From the NCBI GenBank assembly GCA_019914945.1, contig CM034107.1:7750001-7814000 (forward strand): a stretch of DNA of 64,000 nt, read 5' to 3'. The position numbers and the translations under genes are program-made. Of this stretch, positions 40,474 to 49,984 are shown piece by piece (position 1 is the first letter of the stretch; every line of letters begins with the position of its first letter). The DNA is from Typha latifolia (taxonomy: Eukaryota; Streptophyta; Magnoliopsida; Poales; Typhaceae). A model generated the notes under the pieces. That model searched no databases and was not told the origin of the DNA. It saw only the letters and a list, made by a program, of their open reading frames with translations.

Positions 40474-40626
40474 GCTCTGATGCCAATTGTTAAGCTCTGA
40501 TACCAATGATAGGCTCTGATACCAATTGTTAAGCTTTGATACCAATGATAGGCTCTGATATCAAATTGATAAGCTATGATACCACTTTGTTAAGCTCTGA
40601 TACCAATTTGATAAGCTCTGATATCA
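40474..40626 (-). repeat. Array of eight tandem primer binding sites
   Basis: The plus strand shows GCTCTGATACCA or one- to two-base variants at 40474, 40494, 40513, 40533, 40552, 40573, 40594 and 40615, a period of 19-21 bp, separated by AATTGTTAA/AATTTGATAA-type spacers. Each 12-mer is the reverse complement of the tRNA-iMet primer site. It sits between RNase H sequence and the inner end of an LTR-A (40630), that is, exactly where one PBS is expected on the minus strand. Confidence 0.9.
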
Positions 40627-40629
40627 ATT

Positions 40630-41174
40630 TGATAGAATCTAGAACCAAAGATAAGCTATGCAACAATTCTTTCAAGATCTGAATGTATTACAAGAATCAG
40701 TTCGTGCAACTATGGGAAAATATTTTCCAGATATTCTCCGGTAGTTAGCAAATAACGAAACCAATTGGATTAGATTCGTAACTTCCTGATCTACAACTTT
40801 TGGAATTATGCCCTTCATAGAATCGAACTGTAGCAGGGACAAAAACACGAAATAACGTGGGTGATGGTGGTGGTGACGGGTGGAGTGGATGTTAGGGTTA
40901 TGGATGGATATGAAGATGAAGGTGGATTGTAGATGTGATTTAGGGAAATAGACAAAGGGAATGAAGTGGTCGAGATCCCAAAGATGAGGGGTGGTGCGAT
41001 AGTCGAGGGAGATTAGAAGTTAGGAGAAACCTTACCAACGGTAGAGGTGGAAGGATAGTGAAAAGGGAGGAGGGAGAAGTCTAGAGAGAATATAGGAGGC
41101 AAGAAATCAATAATCCAATAGCATAATGAAGTTGACTGTCATCCACATATTTATAGAGGCTAGCCAACAAGTCC
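40630..41174 (-). mobile_element. LTR-A, 3' portion only (R/U5 and promoter)
   Basis: The plus strand starts TGATAGAATCTAGAACC and runs to TATTTATAGAGGCTAGCCAACAAGTCC, stopping just upstream of the TATA box. The U3 with its motif array is missing. On its left lies the primer-site array, on its right an LTR-D piece. Confidence 0.8.
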
Positions 41175-41311
41175 CTGCGGCGACGCTAGGGGGTGCGGTG
41201 CGTAGCACCCCCAACCCGCACACCATTGCATGGGCACGAGGCTGGCCACATCGTGCCCAGCACACAATTTTTTTATTTTTTATTGTTTTATTTTTAGGAT
41301 AGGTTGTTACA
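41175..41311 (-). mobile_element. LTR-D/E-like first 137 bp
   Basis: The minus strand starts TGTAACAACCTATCC, the family start also seen at 62950, and includes GCTGGGCACGATGTGGCC and GGGTGCTACGCACCGC text. It is followed by RT of the interrupted A element. Confidence 0.6.
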
Positions 41312-42226
41312 AATATGCCAAGCGGTCATACAAGCAACTTTTTGAGGATCCGCCGCTACACCATCCGCTGAAATGGTGTGGCCTAAATACTCCACTTGTG
41401 GTACTCCCTATAGGCACTTGGATTTCCTCATCTTCAATTAGTTTTGCATCAACAAATTCATCACATCCTCCAAATGCCGCCAATGCTCCAATTTAATCCT
41501 CCTATACACCAAAATGTCGTCAAAAAATTCCAATACATACCTTCGCAATAGAGGATGAAATATATCAATCATGAGGCCTTGAAAGGTAGCTGGAGCATTG
41601 GTGAGACGGAAAGGCATCACCCGAAACTCGTAATGCCCGTACGGAGTCCGAAATGCAGTTTTGTGCACATCCGTTTGGTGAACTCTAATTTCATGATACC
41701 CAGCCCTCAACTCAAGCTTACTCACCCCTCCAAGCTCGTCCAGCAACTCGATAACTGGAATGGGATACCGGTCCTTGACGGTAATAGCATTTAGTGCCCG
41801 ATAGTCGACACAAAAACGCTATGTCCCATCCTTTTTTCGTACAAATAGCACGGGGGATGAGTATGAGCTATGACTTAGTGGAATGAGGCCTTGCTCCAAC
41901 ATCTCGGCTAGCATCTTTGAGATAACTTCTTTTTGCACATGTGGATGGCCGCACGTTTGTCGGTGCAGACCCGGGTACAATCTCTATACGATGGTCTGCC
42001 GCTCTCCTCGGTGGCAACTCCTATGGCTCATCAAACAGTCTAGAAAAGTTATCTAATAAATTAGACAATTCAATGGTAGTACCTGAACTCATTTGAAGGT
42101 CACATCTCCTGCTGGTCCTAACTGAAGAAGATAGGCCAAATCATACGCAGAAGGCAACCCTACCATTGGCTGCATCACAGGAATCGGTGAAGATCGAATA
42201 CCATCAAGCCGTACATCTTTGTTTCC
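41312..42226 (-). pseudogene. A-type RT
   Basis: Minus strand: LEQGLIPLS-type text and RKKDGT near 41840-41890, [94 protein letters not shown] (catalytic FDD kept), [12 protein letters not shown], stop, KSKCL, stop, GVPQVEYLGHTISADG, ADPQKVACMTAW. Upstream 41900-42226 is the linker with MVGLPSAYDLAYLLQLGPAG and LSNLLDNFSRLFDEP. It is fairly intact apart from a few stops. Confidence 0.85.
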
Positions 42227-43972
42227 TTATTTATTTTTCATCCAAATGCTCCGGAAATCAAATGTGACGGGTCCCAAACTCTGTAACCATTGAGCAGCAA
42301 GGACAATATCCACTCCTCGCAGTGCCAACAGATACAAGTCCATAATAATGTCGTGTCCTTCTACCCGAATACTGACCCGGCGACGCAAGCTCTCCGCCGT
42401 AAACTTTGTGCCCTCTCCAATAGCAACGTCAAATGCCGTGGTCGGTTCGGCATCCAAATCCAATCTCCTCACTAATCTCTCGTCTAGAAAGTTGTGTGTA
42501 CTCCCCGAATTGATGAGGATGTGCACACAATTCTTTCTAACGAGTCCCTCTACTCGTAATATCCTCGGCGTGGAAGTACCCGAATATGAATGCATCGATA
42601 TTTCAGCTTAGATATCTTCCTCCGCACCCTCCACAACGACCTCCTCATGGACCTCCCCTGGACACTCTCCGTCATCAACAACCTCATCATCCTCCTCAAG
42701 ACCGTCGATAAGCATCACACTCCCTATCGATTTAGAACACCGATGACCGGGGGTGAAATGCTCATCATAATGAAAGCAAAGGCCCTTCGTCCTTCGCTCC
42801 TCCACCTGGGCAGGTGTGAGAGTTTGAACTGGGGGTCTTGTGCATCTTCTAAAATCGGAAAAAGGTCTCAAATGTGGTCGTGGTCTAGTACTCGTAGTCG
42901 CTGTTTTTAAAACCGCAGAATTTCCAGCCAGCGTTCTAGGTGCAAACCGCCCATCTCGAATGCCCCAATTGGTTTTCGCTGCCATCTTTAGAGTCCTATG
43001 CTTTTGTTCCATCCTCACAGACTTCTCAAAGGCCTCCTCAAGAGTAGTAGGACATAGAGCATGAACATCCGCTTGTATCTCATCTCGCAGCGCTGAAATA
43101 AATATACTCATCAATGTCTGTTCGGCCCACGGGTGCTCACAACGACTACTAACTCTTTCAAACTCAGCTTGGTACTCCGATACGGTCGTACTCTGAACCA
43201 TCTTGCTTAATGTGGCAGTAAAATCTTCATATGCTGCTGTCCCAAATTTGCATGTAATCTACCTACAAAATTCAGCCTATCCGGTAAATCCACCACCACG
43301 AATAACCGATCTATACCAATGCAATGTCGTTCCTTGGAGGTGAAAGCTTACCATCTGGACTTTTGCATCTTCCGCTGTATCTTGACAATCAAAATATTGT
43401 TCAACTTTAAACACTCAATCCATTGAATCACCCCCTTCGAATTTTGGAAAGTCTAAGCGCGTGGTTCTCCCCCGAATAGCGTTATTGGGTTCGCAAAAGA
43501 TCCTTGGTTCAGGTCTAAACATTTGTGCATGTTGTTCACCTTCTCTAAATCCTTGAGCACGTCCATCATCATCTCCAAAGAGATCAACCTTATCCTCAAA
43601 GTGCCAATCCTCCTCATCAACGAAGCGCATCTATACCGCACGCCTCTCGTGTTCCACCACCGCCGGTCTTGGGTTTTGTAACGAAGGTGGGGGATAATGT
43701 GTAGGCACAGGTAAGTGGGGGTCATTAACACTTATATGACACACTTGGACCTGTGGGGTATCAGTTCGATGAGGTCCCATCGCTGGTCTTTCTTAAAACT
43801 CCGATCGACGTCGAGGAGATGACGAACCCAATCGGTTCACAAAATATTCCTCAAATTCATTGTGATCCTTTTGCATTGTGTCAACTCTATGCAATAATAT
43901 TTGGAACATGCCCCTAAGTTCATCCAAATTCGCACCCATGGATGTTGGTTGACTCGGTCCTGCCGTGGTTTG
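42227..43972 (-). pseudogene. A-type gag-protease
   Basis: The minus strand starts around 43731. MRFVDEEDWHFEDKVDLFGD, RTTRLDFPKFEGGDSMD, and through small shifts HLQGTTLHWYRS (43340), then MVQSTTVSEYQAEFERVSS / EHPWAEQTLMSIFISALRDE / HALCPTTLEEAFEKSVRMEQ (43201-43010), RTLAGNSAVLKTATTSTRP, QTLTPAQVEERRTKGLCFHY. The knuckle is CFHYDEHFTPGHRC, with the second Cys changed to Tyr. The acidic linker GLEEDDEVVDDGECPGEVHE ends in a stop near 42608. Protease: AEISMHSYSGTSTPRIL, ILINSGSTHNFLDERLV. The catalytic Asp of IDTGSTHNF is Asn here, so protease is inactive. GEGTKFTAE, GVDIVLAAQWLQSLGPVTFDF complete it. Confidence 0.85.
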
Positions 43973-44694
43973 AGTTCACAAATAGAAAGAACACATATTG
44001 TGCTTTCGAACGCGGTCAGGCGAGTTTGAATGCCTACATTGCGTTCACACATACAGAGAACGACTTTTTGTTCGTTCGAATGCGATTGGGCGCGTTCGAA
44101 CGCGATTGGTAGGAATACTCTAGAATTAGGGTTACATATTGTTTTAGGACTTGTTGGCTAGCCTCTATAAATATGTGGATGGCAGGCAACTTTATAATGC
44201 TATTAGAATATTGATTTCTTGCCTCTCTATCACCTATCTACCATAATCTCCCTCCTCCACATTCACCATCTTTCCACCTCTACCATTGGCAAGGTTTCTC
44301 CTAACTTCTAATCTCCCTCAACTATCAAGCCACCCCGCTTCTTTGGGATCTTGACCACTTTGTTTCCTTCATCTACATCATTTAACCACATCCACGATCC
44401 ACCTTCATCTCCATACCCATACATAACCCTAATATCCACTCGACCCATCACTACCACTATCACCTACGTTATTCCATGTTTTCGTCCCTATTACAATTTG
44501 AATCAACGATGGGCATAAATATGAAAGTTGTAGATCAGGAAGGTACAGATCTAACCCAATTGGTTTCGTAATTTTATGACTACCGGACAATATCAGACCA
44601 ATATTTTCTCATAGTTGTGCGAATTGATTCTTGTAATACATTCAGATCTTGAAGGAATCGTTGCGTGGCCTATCTTTAGTTCGAGAATCTATCA
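43973..44694 (+). mobile_element. LTR-A, lacking its first ~150 bp
   Basis: It enters inside the motif array (TTCACAAATAGAAAGAACAC), has a perfect palindrome at 44092-44103, TATAAATA near 44167, and ends GAGAATCTATCA. It is the 5' LTR for the primer sites that follow. It meets the gag start of the minus-strand element head to head. Confidence 0.85.
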
Positions 44695-44696
44695 AG

Positions 44697-44728
44697 TGGT
44701 ATCAGAGCTTAACAAGTGGTTTCAGAGC
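44697..44728 (+). other. Tandem pair of primer binding sites
   Basis: TGGTATCAGAGC (44697-44708, perfect) and TGGTTTCAGAGC (44717-44728), 20 bp apart. Confidence 0.85.
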
Positions 44729-44739
44729 TTAATATCACT

Positions 44740-45690
44740 CAGTGGTTATAGAGTTTGGGACCCGTCACATTTGATTTCTAAAGTATGTGGATAAAATTTA
44801 AACAAGAAAATAAAGATGTGCAACTGGATGGCATTCGTTCTCCGCCGATTCCTGCGATACAGCTGATGGTGGGGCTGCCTTGTGCGAATGATTTGGCCTA
44901 TCTTCTTTAGTTAGGACCAACAAGAGATGAGCCTCAAATGAGTCCAGATACTACCATAGAGTTGCCTAATTTATTAGATAAATTTTCTGGAATGTTTGAG
45001 GAACCAAATGAGTTGCCACCAAGGCAAACGGTGGACCATCACATAAAGATTGTACTCGGGGCTGCACCGGCAAATGTGAGGCCATATTAGTATCCAGATG
45101 TGCAAAAAGAAGTTATTTTCAAGATGGTACCCGAGATATTGGAGCAAGGCCTCGTACAACCAAATCATAGCTCTTACTCATCGCCCGTGCTATTGGTGCA
45201 AAAAAAGGATGGGACATCCGTTTTTGTGTCGACTATTGGGCACTAAATGCTATTACCGTCAAGGACCGGTATCCCATTCCGATTATGGAGGAGCTGCTGG
45301 ATGAGCTTGCAGTGGTGACCATATTCAGCATACTTGACTTGAGGGCCGGGTATCATCAAATTAGAGTTCACTCGGCGAATGTGTATAAAACTGTATTTAG
45401 GACTCCGGACGGGCACTACAAGTTCCGGGTGATGCCCTTTAGTTTTACCAATGCTCCAACTACATTTCAAGGCCTCATGAATAATATATTTCGGCTTCTA
45501 TTCCAAAGGTATTTTTTAGTATTCTTTGACGATATTTTGGTGTATAGCAGGAATGAATTGGAGACATTAGGAGGATGTGCTGAATTTGTTGTAGCAAAAC
45601 TAGTTGAAAATCAAGAAGTCCAAGTGCCTATGGGGAGTACCACAAGTGGATTATTTAGGCCACATCATCTCAGTGGAAGGTGTAGCGGTG
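44740..45690 (+). pseudogene. A-type protease end and RT (gag deleted)
   Basis: From 44745 the sequence reads SLGPVTFDF, stop, VQLDGIRSPPIPAIQLMVGL, YLL, stop, LGPTRDEPQMSPDTTIELPN / LLDKFSGMFEEPNELPPRQT, VDHHIKIVLGAAPANVRPY. RT follows: [20 protein letters not shown], (frameshift), [79 protein letters not shown] (FDD kept), VPMGSTTSGLFRPHHLSGRC in a shifted frame. Gag and most of protease are gone between the primer sites and 44740. It is cut by a solo LTR-A at 45691 and resumes at 46513. Confidence 0.85.
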
Positions 45691-46512
45691 TGATGGGTTC
45701 TTGTACCAAAAGGTCGGCTACGGAATAATTCCTTTAAGATTTGAATTTATTGTAGAAAGCAGTCCACGCAACCATGGAAAAATATTCGTCAGATATTCTC
45801 CTGTAGTCAGCAAATTACAAAACTAATTAGATTAGATTTGTAACTTCCTGACCTACAACTTTCGTATTTATTCCTTTGGCATATTCGAACTGCAACTGGG
45901 ACGAAAACACAAAAAAACATGGATGATGGTGGTGGTGATGGGTGGAGTGGATGTTAGGGTTATTGATGGGTATAGAGGTGAAGGTGGATGGTGGATGTGG
46001 TTAAGGGATATAGATAAAGGGAACGAAGTGGTCGAGATCTCAAAGAAGAGAGGGAGACTAGAAGTTAGGAGAAGCCTTGTCAATGGTAGAGGTGAAACAA
46101 TGGTGAAGAGGGAGGAGGGAGAGAGTTTAGAGAGAAGATAGAAGTCAAGAAATTAATAATCCAATAGCATAATGAATTTGGCTGCCATCCACATACTTAT
46201 AGATGCTAGCCAACAAGTCCTAATAACAACAAGTAACCCACATTTTAGAGCATTCCCGTCGATCGCGTTCGAACAAGCCTGATCGTGTTTGAACGCACAA
46301 AAGACGTTCTCTGTATGTGCAAAAATGATGCAAGCGTTCGAACGTGGCGTTCAAACCCACCAAACCGTGTTTGAATGCACATTATGCGTTCTCTATATTT
46401 GTGAACCTGATGCAGGCGTTCGCAAAAGCGTTCGAGTGCGACCCCACCTGCATTCGATTTAAAGAAAATAAACAACTAATGTAATAAGAAACGATCCTAA
46501 CTAAGTGTATCA
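45691..46512 (-). mobile_element. Solo LTR-A inserted in RT (minus)
   Basis: The plus strand runs from TGATGGGTTCTTGTACC to AACTAAGTGTATCA (822 bp), opposite to its host. Host RT codons continue on both sides (GVAV before; NTQKVACMITW after). Flanks are CGGTG and TGGTA: only a two-base overlap (TG) is compatible with a duplication. The closest relative of its U5 end is LTR-A at 27020-27820 (ACAAGAACCCATCA). Confidence 0.85.
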
Positions 46513-46772
46513 TGGTAAATACTCAAAAGGTAGCATGTATGATCACTTGGGCGATTCCTACTACCATCATAGGATTGCAAGAATTTTTTAGGTTGACCGG
46601 ATATTATCGCCGCTTCATCGCTAGGTATGGCAAGATCGCTGCTCCTCTCACTTCTTTATTGAAGAAGGATTCATTTAGATGGACGGATGAAGCCACTATA
46701 GTTTTTAAAAAACTGAAAATAGTAATGACAACTGCGCTAATTCTAGCTCCACCGGACTTCACCAAAGAGTTC
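46513..46772 (+). pseudogene. A-type RT/RNase H connection, continuing from 45690
   Basis: [60 protein letters not shown] and ALILAPPDFTKEF end exactly where LTR-A begins at 46773. The RNase H Asp block that should follow (VECDASG) is not present. Confidence 0.85.
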
Positions 46773-47486
46773 TGATACATTTAGTTGGGATCTTTTCTTA
46801 TTGCATTAGTTGTTTATTTTCATTAAAATAAAATTCCTATAAATCATGTTCGAACGCAGGTGGGGTCGCGTTTGAACGCCCTTACAAACGCCTGCATCAA
46901 GTTCGCAAATACAGAGAATGCATATTGTGCGTTCGAATGCCTGCATTGCATTCGGACTTATTGTGCGTTTGAACATATTGTTTTAGAACATATTGTTTCA
47001 GGACATTCGAACGCGATCGGTGGGAATCCTCTAGAATTAGGATTACATATTATTTTAGGACATGTTGGCTAGCCTCTATAAATATGTGGATGGCAGCCAA
47101 CTTCATTATGCTATTGGATTATTAATTATTTGCCTCCTATATTCTCTCTAGACTTCTCCCTCCTCCCTCTTCACTATCCTTCCACCTCTATCGTTAGCAA
47201 GGTTTCTCCTAACTTCTAATCTCCCTCGACTATCGCACCACCCCTCTTCTTTGGGATCTCGACCACTTCATTCCCTTTGTCTATTTCCCTAAATCACATC
47301 TACAATCCACCTTCATCTTCATATCCATCCATAACCCTAACATCCACTCCACCCGTCACCACCACCATCACCCACGTTATTTCGTCTTTTCGTCCCTGCT
47401 GCAGGTCGAATCTGCGAAGGGCGTAAATACGAAAGTTGTAGATAGGATGTTATCGATCTAATCCAATTGGTTTTGTAATTTTGTGA
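46773..47486 (+). mobile_element. LTR-A, U5 end missing
   Basis: TGATACATTTAGTTGGG through the motif array (46850-47015) and TATAAATA near 47079, to GGTTTTGTAATTTTGTGAGTAC, where it is replaced by pre-RT sequence. It lacks roughly the last 90 bp and any PBS. Confidence 0.85.
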
Positions 47487-48211
47487 GTACAATTGAATTG
47501 TCTAATTTATTACATAACTTTTTCTAGACTGTTTGAGGAGCCACAAGAGTTGCCACCGAGGAGAGCGGTGGACCATCGCATGGGGCTGCACCGGCGAATG
47601 TGAGGCCATATCGGTATCCACATGTGCAAAAGTAAGTTATCTCAAATATGGTAACCGAGATGTTGGAGCAAGGTCTCATTCAACCAAGTCATAGCTCATA
47701 CTCATCCCGCATGTGCGAAAAAAGGATGGGACATGGCGTTTTTATGTCGACTATCGGGCACTAAATGCTATTACCGTCGAGGATCGGTATCCTATTCCGG
47801 TTATCGTGGAGTTGCTGGACGAGCTTGCAGGGGCGACTATATTCAGCAAGCTTGACTTGAGGGCCGTGTATCAACAAATTAGAGTTCACCCGGCGGATAT
47901 GCACAAAACTACGTTTCGATCTCCGAATGGGCATTACGAATTCTGGGTGATGCCTTTTGGTCTAACCAATGTTCCAGCTACCTTTCAAGGCCTCATGAAT
48001 GATATATTTTGGCCTCTCTTGCGAAGGTATATCTTGGAATTTTTTGACGATATTTTGGTGTGTATAGCAGGACTGAATTGGAGCATTGGCGGCATTTGGA
48101 GGATGTGCTGAATTTGTTGAAGCAAAACCAATTGAAGATCAAAAAGTCCAAGTGCCTATGGCTGCTTAGCCTATTCCTACTACTACCACCAGATTGAGAG
48201 GAGTTTTGGGG
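47487..48211 (+). pseudogene. A-type RT
   Basis: Linker IELSNLLHNFF and APANVRPYRYPHVQK, then [108 protein letters not shown] (FDD kept, 47713-48111 open). Then frames shift: LLKQNQLKIKKSKCLW-like and TTTTRLRGVLGLTG at 48178-48220. RNase H is deleted: the next codons are integrase (LLQPLPI). Confidence 0.85.
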
Positions 48212-49316
48212 CTGACCGGATTACTACAGCCTTTACCTATACTGGAGCGTGTTTGGGAAGACATTTTTATTGATTTCATTGAGGGTCTTCCGCTGATACG
48301 TTGTTATTCCCTTATCTTTGTGGTGGTTGACAGATTGAGTAAGTATGCGCACTTTCCGGAATTGTCACATCCATTTTCCGCCAAGTTGGTGGCTAAAATA
48401 TTTTGTTAGAGATGTTGCTCGGTTACATGGCATGTCACGCATGATTGTCTTGGATCATGATTGTGTATTTATGAACGACTTTTGGACTGAGTTTTTCAGA
48501 TTGCAGGGGACTCGATTGAACTTCAGTTCAGCCTACTATCCATAGACGGTCGGCTGAACCGAGGAGGTCAATTGAGACATTGAGTAGTACTTGAGGTGCT
48601 TTGTTGGAGAGATGCTGAGACGATGGTTGGAGTTCTTACTATGGGCGGGGTGGTCATACAACACCGCCAACCATTGCAGCACTGACATGACTCCATTTGA
48701 GGCGGTGTATGGACGCATAGCTCCGACGTTACGCGCTTATGATCTAGTGGCATCGACAGATCAGACAGAGGTGGACTTATTGTTGATGGATAGAGGCGCC
48801 AAATTGAGGAGGTTGCGTGCTCATCTTAAACTTGCTCAAAATCACATGAAGCAAGTTTATGATTGTAGCCATAGGGAGCAGGAGTTTGACATCGACAGGT
48901 GGGTGTTTGTGAGGGTGCAACCGTATCGACAGGTGACCTTACGTCCAATGCGAAACCAAAAGTTAGCATATCGCTAGTTTGGCCCGTTTCGGGTGTTGGA
49001 GCGTATTGGTCCAGTTGCATATTGTTTGGAGCTGTCGGAGGGGCCGAGAGTGCATCCTATCTTCCATGTTTCATTATTGAGGGAGCAGATTGGAGATCAT
49101 GAGGTCATTGCATCAATTCTACCAGAGCCATTCGAGGAGACAGAGATTATAGAGTCAGTTCAAGTACTTGCTAGACGACGACGACATGGTACCAAATTGG
49201 AGATGGAGATTCTAGTTGAGTGACTTGGCAAGCCATCTGATAAGGCTACATGGGAGTTGGAGACTGATATCTTGGAGCATTTTCTCAACTTTTCACCTTG
49301 AGGGCAAGGTGGGGGA
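48212..49316 (+). pseudogene. A-type integrase (zinc domain deleted) and chromodomain
   Basis: LLQPLPILERVWEDIFIDF (D1), VVVDRLSKYAHFPELSHPFS, RMIVLDHDCVFMNDFW (D2), [12 protein letters not shown], stop, TEEVN-like, stop, YLRCFVGEMLRRWLEF, GWSYNTANHCSTDMTPFEAV, YGRIAPTLRAYDLVASTDQT, HMKQVYDCSHREQEFDIDRW, VFVRVQPYRQVTLRPMRNQK, stop, FGPFRVLERIGPVAYCLELS and HPIFHVSLLREQIGDHEVIA. The chromodomain follows: RRHGTKLEMEILVE, stop, LGKPSDKATWELETDILEHF. The end GGGCAAGGTGGGGGAAAC is cut into an LTR-A motif region at 49319. No HHCC region. Confidence 0.85.
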
Positions 49317-49318
49317 AA

Positions 49319-49448
49319 CATTCGAACGCCCTTGCGAATGGCTGCATTAGGTTTGCAAATACAGAGAACGCATACTGTGCGTTCGCACATACAGAGAATG
49401 TCTTTTGGTGCGTTTGAACATGATCAGGCGCATTCAAATGTGATTGGC
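49319..49448 (+). mobile_element. LTR-A fragment: motif array only
   Basis: CATTCGAACGCCCTTGCGAA, TTTGCAAATACAGAGAACGC, TGCGTTCGCACATACAGAG, GCATTCAAATGTGATTGG: the cassette without either LTR end. Joined to LTR-B in opposite orientation. Confidence 0.8.
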
Positions 49449-49984
49449 CGGTCGAGGGAGGTTAGAAGCAGCATCGCCGGGGATTGAGAGAATGAGAGTG
49501 AAGAAGACGAAGGAGGCAAGGCAGAACTCAATTCTTCAATAATCCTCTTTTGGTTGCCATCCACATCCCTTTTAGAGGCTAACCAAACAACTCAAAATTA
49601 ACCCTAAACAATCCAATTTCGCCAATCGCGTTCGAAAGCGCCCGATCGCGTTCGAACTCACCGAGTTCGCTATTATTTGGATTTGCGAATGCGATGTAGG
49701 TGTTTGAACACGCGATCAAATGTGCATGTTTCCAACTTCTCTGGATTTGCAAACGCGATGCGGGCGTTCACAGTGCGTACGTACGAGGCATTCGAACGCA
49801 CAATGCACTCTCACAACCCATTCACAACCGCGTTCACGACCACGTTCAAACTCACTCCACCTGCGTTCGAATGCGACTTACAGAAAACTTATTTTCTTAA
49901 AAATTAAATATTAAAACAAGAAAGAAAGATACTCCTAACCTGAATCCATGCTCGAGATGACATCGGTGAAGTCCGAATTGTATC
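49449..49984 (-). mobile_element. LTR-B, 5' two thirds (minus)
   Basis: GGCCGGTCGAGGGAGGTTAGAAG, GGCTAACCAAACAACTC (promoter core), array 49620-49870, end GAAGTCCGAATTGTATCA. It lacks the U5 end: the junction with the LTR-A piece falls on GTGATTGGCC text present in both. Confidence 0.85.

Larger units (their letters stand above)
38418..43972 (-). mobile_element. Minus-strand A element, interrupted at 40469-41311
   Basis: In minus-strand order: gag (43972-42600), protease (42595-42240), RT (42230-41312), [inserted LTR-D piece, partial LTR-A, primer-site array, 41311-40469], RNase H (40468-39968), integrase C-part and chromodomain (39967-39232), LTR-A. The reading on the two sides of the interruption belongs to one pol gene, with about 55 codons missing between them. 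Its own 5' LTR is absent. Confidence 0.8.

Noticed and set aside
40474..40626. Regular 12-mers with short spacers looked CRISPR-like
   Set aside because: Spacers are near identical and only ~8 bp, and the repeat is exactly the retrotransposon primer binding site in its expected place in a plant element.
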